Source of the DNA: an uncultured Pedobacter sp.
GTDB taxonomy: Bacteria; Bacteroidota; Bacteroidia; Sphingobacteriales; Sphingobacteriaceae
Reading direction: 5' to 3'
Length of the DNA stretch: 22,103 bases
NCBI GenBank assembly: GCA_938008555.1
Contig: CALLKE010000206.1
Coordinates: 1-22,103 of the forward strand
The translations under genes were made by a program, and so were the position numbers. Within the stretch, counting starts at the first letter, position 1. Every line of letters begins with the position of its first letter. The notes beneath the pieces are model-generated. The model was not told the DNA's origin. It made no database searches and saw only the letters and a program-made list of their open reading frames with translations. Shown piece by piece: positions 20,001 to 22,103 of the stretch.

Positions 20001-22103
20001 TGGATTTATCTGCCAATGGAGGTATAAATTTTATTTCAGGAGGACAAAATGTTACTTATAGCTCAGCAGGAGGAGGGAATTACATTTATAGCATTACAAA
20101 CTTAGCTGTAGGAGGTAGTATTACTTTAATTTATACGGGCATTATTAATTCTACTATGCCTTCAGCAATTAATACGGCATTGATAACGCCACCGGGTCCT
20201 TTTTCTAATAATGATCCTAATTCTGGTTATGGCACTGCTCAAACATTTGTTCAGCCCATATTAATTAAGCCATCAGATGGGACTACTTGTTCAGGAGTAG
20301 CTTTAGATAAAGGATTTGCGTCTACTCCCTCCGCTTTTACTACGTACAGTTGGGGGCAAACAGGCAATACGTCTGTATTAACGACAGTAAATACGAGCCC
20401 AGGTATTTTCGTTAAAGATGTGCTTACTAATAGTAATAGCAGCCTTAGTGAAACGGTTGTATATACAGTAACGCCTCAAATAACGGCGACAATAGCAAAT
20501 GTTGATGGAACACCTAGCAGTTCAGTTACCACCACATCGGGTGTTTTGCAGACATTTAACATGGTTGTAAAACCTAACTCTGTAACGAATCAATCACAAA
20601 GTTCGGTTACTGTTTTAGCTCGAAATAATAATGGTGTATTGGTTTTAACCCCTTCTACGGTTCAAGGAACAATAAACCCAGTTTTTTTGTGGTATACCAG
20701 TAGTGGTATTCCGCTAGCTAATGGACAGATATTGAATGGGGCTAGCATTACGATTACAACGAGTGGGGTTTTGTCAATACCAATTAATCCTCCTTTGTCA
20801 GTACTTGGTCCATATAATTTCTTGATTACTTTATCTAGTGATAGTAGTTGTGAGAGTGTAAGCAAGACTGTTACTGGTATCATCCCTCCACTTCCTCAGC
20901 CTATCACTTTAACTTTTGTAAATGCTTCAGGAGGATCAATTACGAGTGTTAATGGTGGGCAAACTGCTTACATGATAGCAAGTTTGCCAGCAGGGATTAC
21001 CGTGACGACTATTAATAGCCAGGGTAAGGGTATAGATGATATTATTTATTTTTCGGGGTTATTAGATCCTGTATCGACTGCTACAACTCAAGACTATCAG
21101 GCCTTAGCTGGGTTTAGTAGTATAACGATTCCATATGGTAGTAACTCATCGGCGATCACTTCTGTGTTTTTAGCTAAAAACAGAGGAAGCATCGGGCTTT
21201 CAACAACATTGATGTTGGATGTGATAGCAAACCCGACGTATGATTATGTGGTGCCAAGTTCAGTATCTCCCTCAATTCAAATTATTGATACCACCGGTGG
21301 CACTCCTGCTAATCGTACTGTGACGATTAATTCGGGTACGGTATTAGAAACCTTCCCTATTACTTTAACGGCTAGCTTACCACCTAATGTTAATACATCT
21401 ACCCCACTAACGGTTACTATTACTCCTATTCCTGCCTTTCCTACTGGTTACACTGTAAATACTGGTTCTGGGCCTGTGAATAATGTGACTAGCTTTCAGG
21501 TGGTCATTCCAGCTGGTGGGAACTCGGTGAGCTATACGGTGGGGACAACAGCAAATACTAGCTCTCTCAATAGTGAAATTTATTCCTTAAGTGGGACAGT
21601 GTCTTCTGTTTTAGGATTGTCATTTAGTGCTATTGCTGGGACATTGACAGTGACGAGTGCGACAATAGATAAAATTTTTACGATCAGCCCTGCGTCCGAT
21701 CAATTGATAGAGGGCGGCAGTAAGGTTTATACAATAAGTCGTGCTTCAAGTGGTAGCTCAGTAGTAGTGACATTGAATCAGACGAGCAATAATCCAGCGA
21801 GTCCGCCTTTTGTGATCAATGTACCTGGTAGTATCAGTTTTGGGACGAATGATTTGTCTTTGAGCTTCACGGTAACGAGTGTGAATGGTGATCATGCTGT
21901 TGATCAATATCAAGACTTCTCTATCGGTGGCATTGCAGCAAGCAGCGCAGTTAATTCGGGCGGTTTGCGTGTAGTATCGAGTCGTATCACATCAGATCAT
22001 CGTTTTACGATCAGTCCTGCGTCCGATCAATTGATAGAGGGCGGCAGCAAGGTTTATACAATAAGTCGTGCTTCAAGTGGTAGCTCAGTAGTAGTGACAT
22101 TGA
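17003..22103 (+). CDS. Giant secreted lectin-domain adhesin, 3' end outside the window
   Basis: I translated this frame from the ATG at 17003 to the window end and met no stop: 1700 codons, incomplete. A 38-residue leader precedes a signal peptide (core SFLLFILAVFFAFGLG, 41-56; cleavage near KAQ, 61-63). Residues of about 64-362 resemble a bacterial L-type lectin (ADGISVYLFDGS, CGGGLMYS, YVGIGLDEFGNYS). Then come two similar modules, 374-958 and 959-about 1555, each ordered DUF11-like, PKD-like (WTNNNPG...YTVTPQI), Ig-like (TWYSDS, LWYTSS), Calx-beta-like and a further beta-sandwich domain. A 109-residue Calx-beta-like repeat array starts at 1559. Such proteins are surface adhesins, commonly exported by the type IX system, whose sorting domain would lie beyond the window. 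A TAA at 16988 supports this start; ATG 17117 (residue 39) is the alternative. Confidence 0.88.
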   Translation, partial: MKHNYPQSETFPGGGAALSFASIVSSTISSLRVTHRLSMNSFLLFILAVFFAFGLGVNEVKAQNNGFNIHNTFRGTANDGDPVVVGGSANLIGTPGYGWLRLTPNTGNQRGYAFIDKAFTPPLGMSIQFAYRAWAPSSNVGIGLADGISVYLFDGSTGSSTFQAGSCGGGLMYSRSLCVGTKGQALSGGYVGIGLDEFGNYSNASAIATNDNGPGFYPSAIAVRGDADGSNGVITGYITGTLSNVVGAFDSSLANTSIGVTTSGNPPDSTQYYRQVRFYLLPTSTTGAVGSIGIPDNLIGSDNKVDMLISVFMQKQQGGPFYTVLSNVRLGQRIAVDGSKTFKIGFGASTGGGFAYHDIRDMQAAAPMQLQTTNTVTPGTTTVGGGVSYTTVITNTGLHDVTDLGTGKATFAISATGVDIVNPQNIALGAVINEGSTNPSNLKTTIIYNAASSTVGNYVYTVSNFPVGGTITLNYSGTVNSTASSAINVTTITPPIGYLNIDPNSGNSYAQTFIQPVMAQPLPAIVCPNTAMGVGFSATPTIFTQYAWTNNNPGITTASSMPSTIINDLLANSTGSDISLIYTVTPQIAATIINSDGSIGGTKITYGTAQTFPLTVTHATGGGGAVVITVAAVNDGTIVTLTPSSNVPNAIYTWYSDSTSGVVIGHGALTISSALNPVGSSYTFYVTVSSPTSCQSALEISSTIIPSSIQPISLTFCDINGNTLNPISVNGSLSPGTPAYLQASIPSNFPTTHGNITITLSRDNASTAVNGTNYTGLSSITIPGGQNSVTQTVFNALNAGVINGATTLTLDGFPPSGYIMASTPTITINDSSGGNVSNTVITISSGTVIETQSITLTASLPNGMVTAQPVIVRVRPVQAFPSGYTVMSNGLPIPIAGDGSFSITIGSNANSISFTINTADDPSSGVVSVFSLSGTVGPPFSVVAGTLTVTNVVALSVSNTVNPTVQVVGGSVTYTTVIRNTGFHPVGSVPATLSITTRGVDLSANGGINFISGGQNVTYSSAGGGNYIYSITNLAVGGSITLIYTGIINSTMPSAINTALITPPGPFSNNDPNSGYGTAQTFVQPILIKPSDGTTCSGVALDKGFASTPSAFTTYSWGQTGNTSVLTTVNTSPGIFVKDVLTNSNSSLSETVVYTVTPQITATIANVDGTPSSSVTTTSGVLQTFNMVVKPNSVTNQSQSSVTVLARNNNGVLVLTPSTVQGTINPVFLWYTSSGIPLANGQILNGASITITTSGVLSIPINPPLSVLGPYNFLITLSSDSSCESVSKTVTGIIPPLPQPITLTFVNASGGSITSVNGGQTAYMIASLPAGITVTTINSQGKGIDDIIYFSGLLDPVSTATTQDYQALAGFSSITIPYGSNSSAITSVFLAKNRGSIGLSTTLMLDVIANPTYDYVVPSSVSPSIQIIDTTGGTPANRTVTINSGTVLETFPITLTASLPPNVNTSTPLTVTITPIPAFPTGYTVNTGSGPVNNVTSFQVVIPAGGNSVSYTVGTTANTSSLNSEIYSLSGTVSSVLGLSFSAIAGTLTVTSATIDKIFTISPASDQLIEGGSKVYTISRASSGSSVVVTLNQTSNNPASPPFVINVPGSISFGTNDLSLSFTVTSVNGDHAVDQYQDFSIGGIAASSAVNSGGLRVVSSRITSDHRFTISPASDQLIEGGSKVYTISRASSGSSVVVTL
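17504..17512 (+). repeat. G9 homopolymer inside the adhesin reading frame
   Basis: Nine consecutive G encode Gly-Gly-Gly in the lectin-like domain (…SCGGGLMYS). With eight G the next codon is TAA at once; with ten G the frame meets a TGA within about 30 codons. Nine G is the in-frame state. Such a run is out of character for this AT-rich sequence. Confidence 0.9.
18122..21670 (+). repeat. Diverged tandem duplication of a multi-domain adhesin module
   Basis: The NTVTPG start at 18122 recurs as NTVNPT at 19877, a period of 1755 nt (585 codons). Matching landmarks follow in the same order: YTTVITNTGLH / YTTVIRNTGFH, SYAQTFIQP / GTAQTFVQP, YTVTPQI (18752 region / 20468 region), WY-containing Ig-like segments, SSGTVIETQSITLTASLP / NSGTVLETFPITLTASLP, and AGTLTVT. 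Identity is partial at protein level, and the spacing drifts by a few tens of bases, so this is an old duplication. Confidence 0.85.
21677..22103 (+). repeat. Start of a 327-bp (109-residue) near-identical repeat array
   Basis: The unit beginning TTTACGATCAG at 21677 begins again at 22004, exactly 327 nt (109 codons) later, and the second copy is cut by the window end. Over the 100 nt visible in both copies there are two differences, AGC/AGT in each case, both serine. The unit encodes FTISPASDQLIEGGSKVYTI and about 89 further residues, Calx-beta-like in character. Confidence 0.92.

Noticed and set aside
17789..20883. Minus-strand frames opposite the adhesin (17789-18073, 19651-19854, 20662-20883)
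   Set aside because: They lie wholly within a continuous plus-strand coding sequence, have no recognisable domains and are shadows of it.
21677..22103. Could the regular repeats be a CRISPR array?
   Set aside because: The unit is 327 bp, in frame with a long open reading frame, and changes are synonymous; there are no short repeats with spacers.
1..22103. tRNA, rRNA, tmRNA or other standard RNA genes
   Set aside because: I found no T-loop GGTTCGANTCC context with matching acceptor stems and no rRNA signature in the intergenic regions on visual inspection.

Overview
The window is chromosomal DNA from a Bacteroidota bacterium, most likely of the Sphingobacteriales/Cytophagales type. The signs are: low GC content; promoter motifs of the TTTG / TAnnTTTG class; almost no Shine-Dalgarno sequences; a 29-residue mS38-like basic protein; a GlcNAc-kinase-like BadF protein; a thioredoxin/DUF4266 locus; and a giant secreted adhesin built of DUF11, PKD-like and Calx-beta-like modules. 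I cannot name genus or species from the sequence alone.

Layout. 1-390: no recognisable gene, possibly the tail of a decayed one. 391-3042, all plus strand: a secreted TPR protein, an Hsp15-like S4 RNA-binding protein, a BadF-type sugar kinase homologue with an altered phosphate-binding motif, and a secreted thioredoxin. 3043-3683: an eroded locus holding a truncated DUF4266 lipoprotein, where an ApbE-type flavin transferase and a DUF3570 protein would be expected. 3684-7634: DNA primase (dnaG), a YraN nuclease-like protein, a glutaminyl-peptide cyclotransferase lipoprotein and a GNAT acetyltransferase. 7750-9154: ahcY with its terminator. 9156-11988: a tightly overlapping pdxJ-selU-selD operon for pyridoxal phosphate synthesis and tRNA 2-selenouridine. 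12143-15621: HU, a membrane-anchored TPR protein, the small mS38-like protein, a leader of about 420 nt, and RNase G, closed by a bidirectional terminator. 15644-16633, minus strand: a MraY/WecA-family sugar-1-phosphate transferase. 17003-22103: one uninterrupted reading frame of at least 1700 codons that leaves the window still open.

Most of the window is housekeeping: replication priming, methyl-cycle recycling, vitamin B6, selenium-modified tRNA and RNA turnover. The accessory part is the divergent pair at the right end, a surface-glycan initiating enzyme and a very large adhesin. The adhesin has a signal peptide inside an extended N-terminus, an L-type-lectin-like domain, two diverged copies of a module of about 585 residues, and then the start of a 109-residue repeat array whose copies are nearly identical. 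A run of nine G inside the lectin-like coding region could switch the gene on and off by slippage. This phase-variable, repeat-expanding adhesin is the most promising system here. Second in interest are the eroded thioredoxin/DUF4266 locus, the RNase G start region (a TTG start preceded by an in-frame ATG-TAG, behind a long leader) and the sugar kinase with Tyr in place of its conserved Asp.
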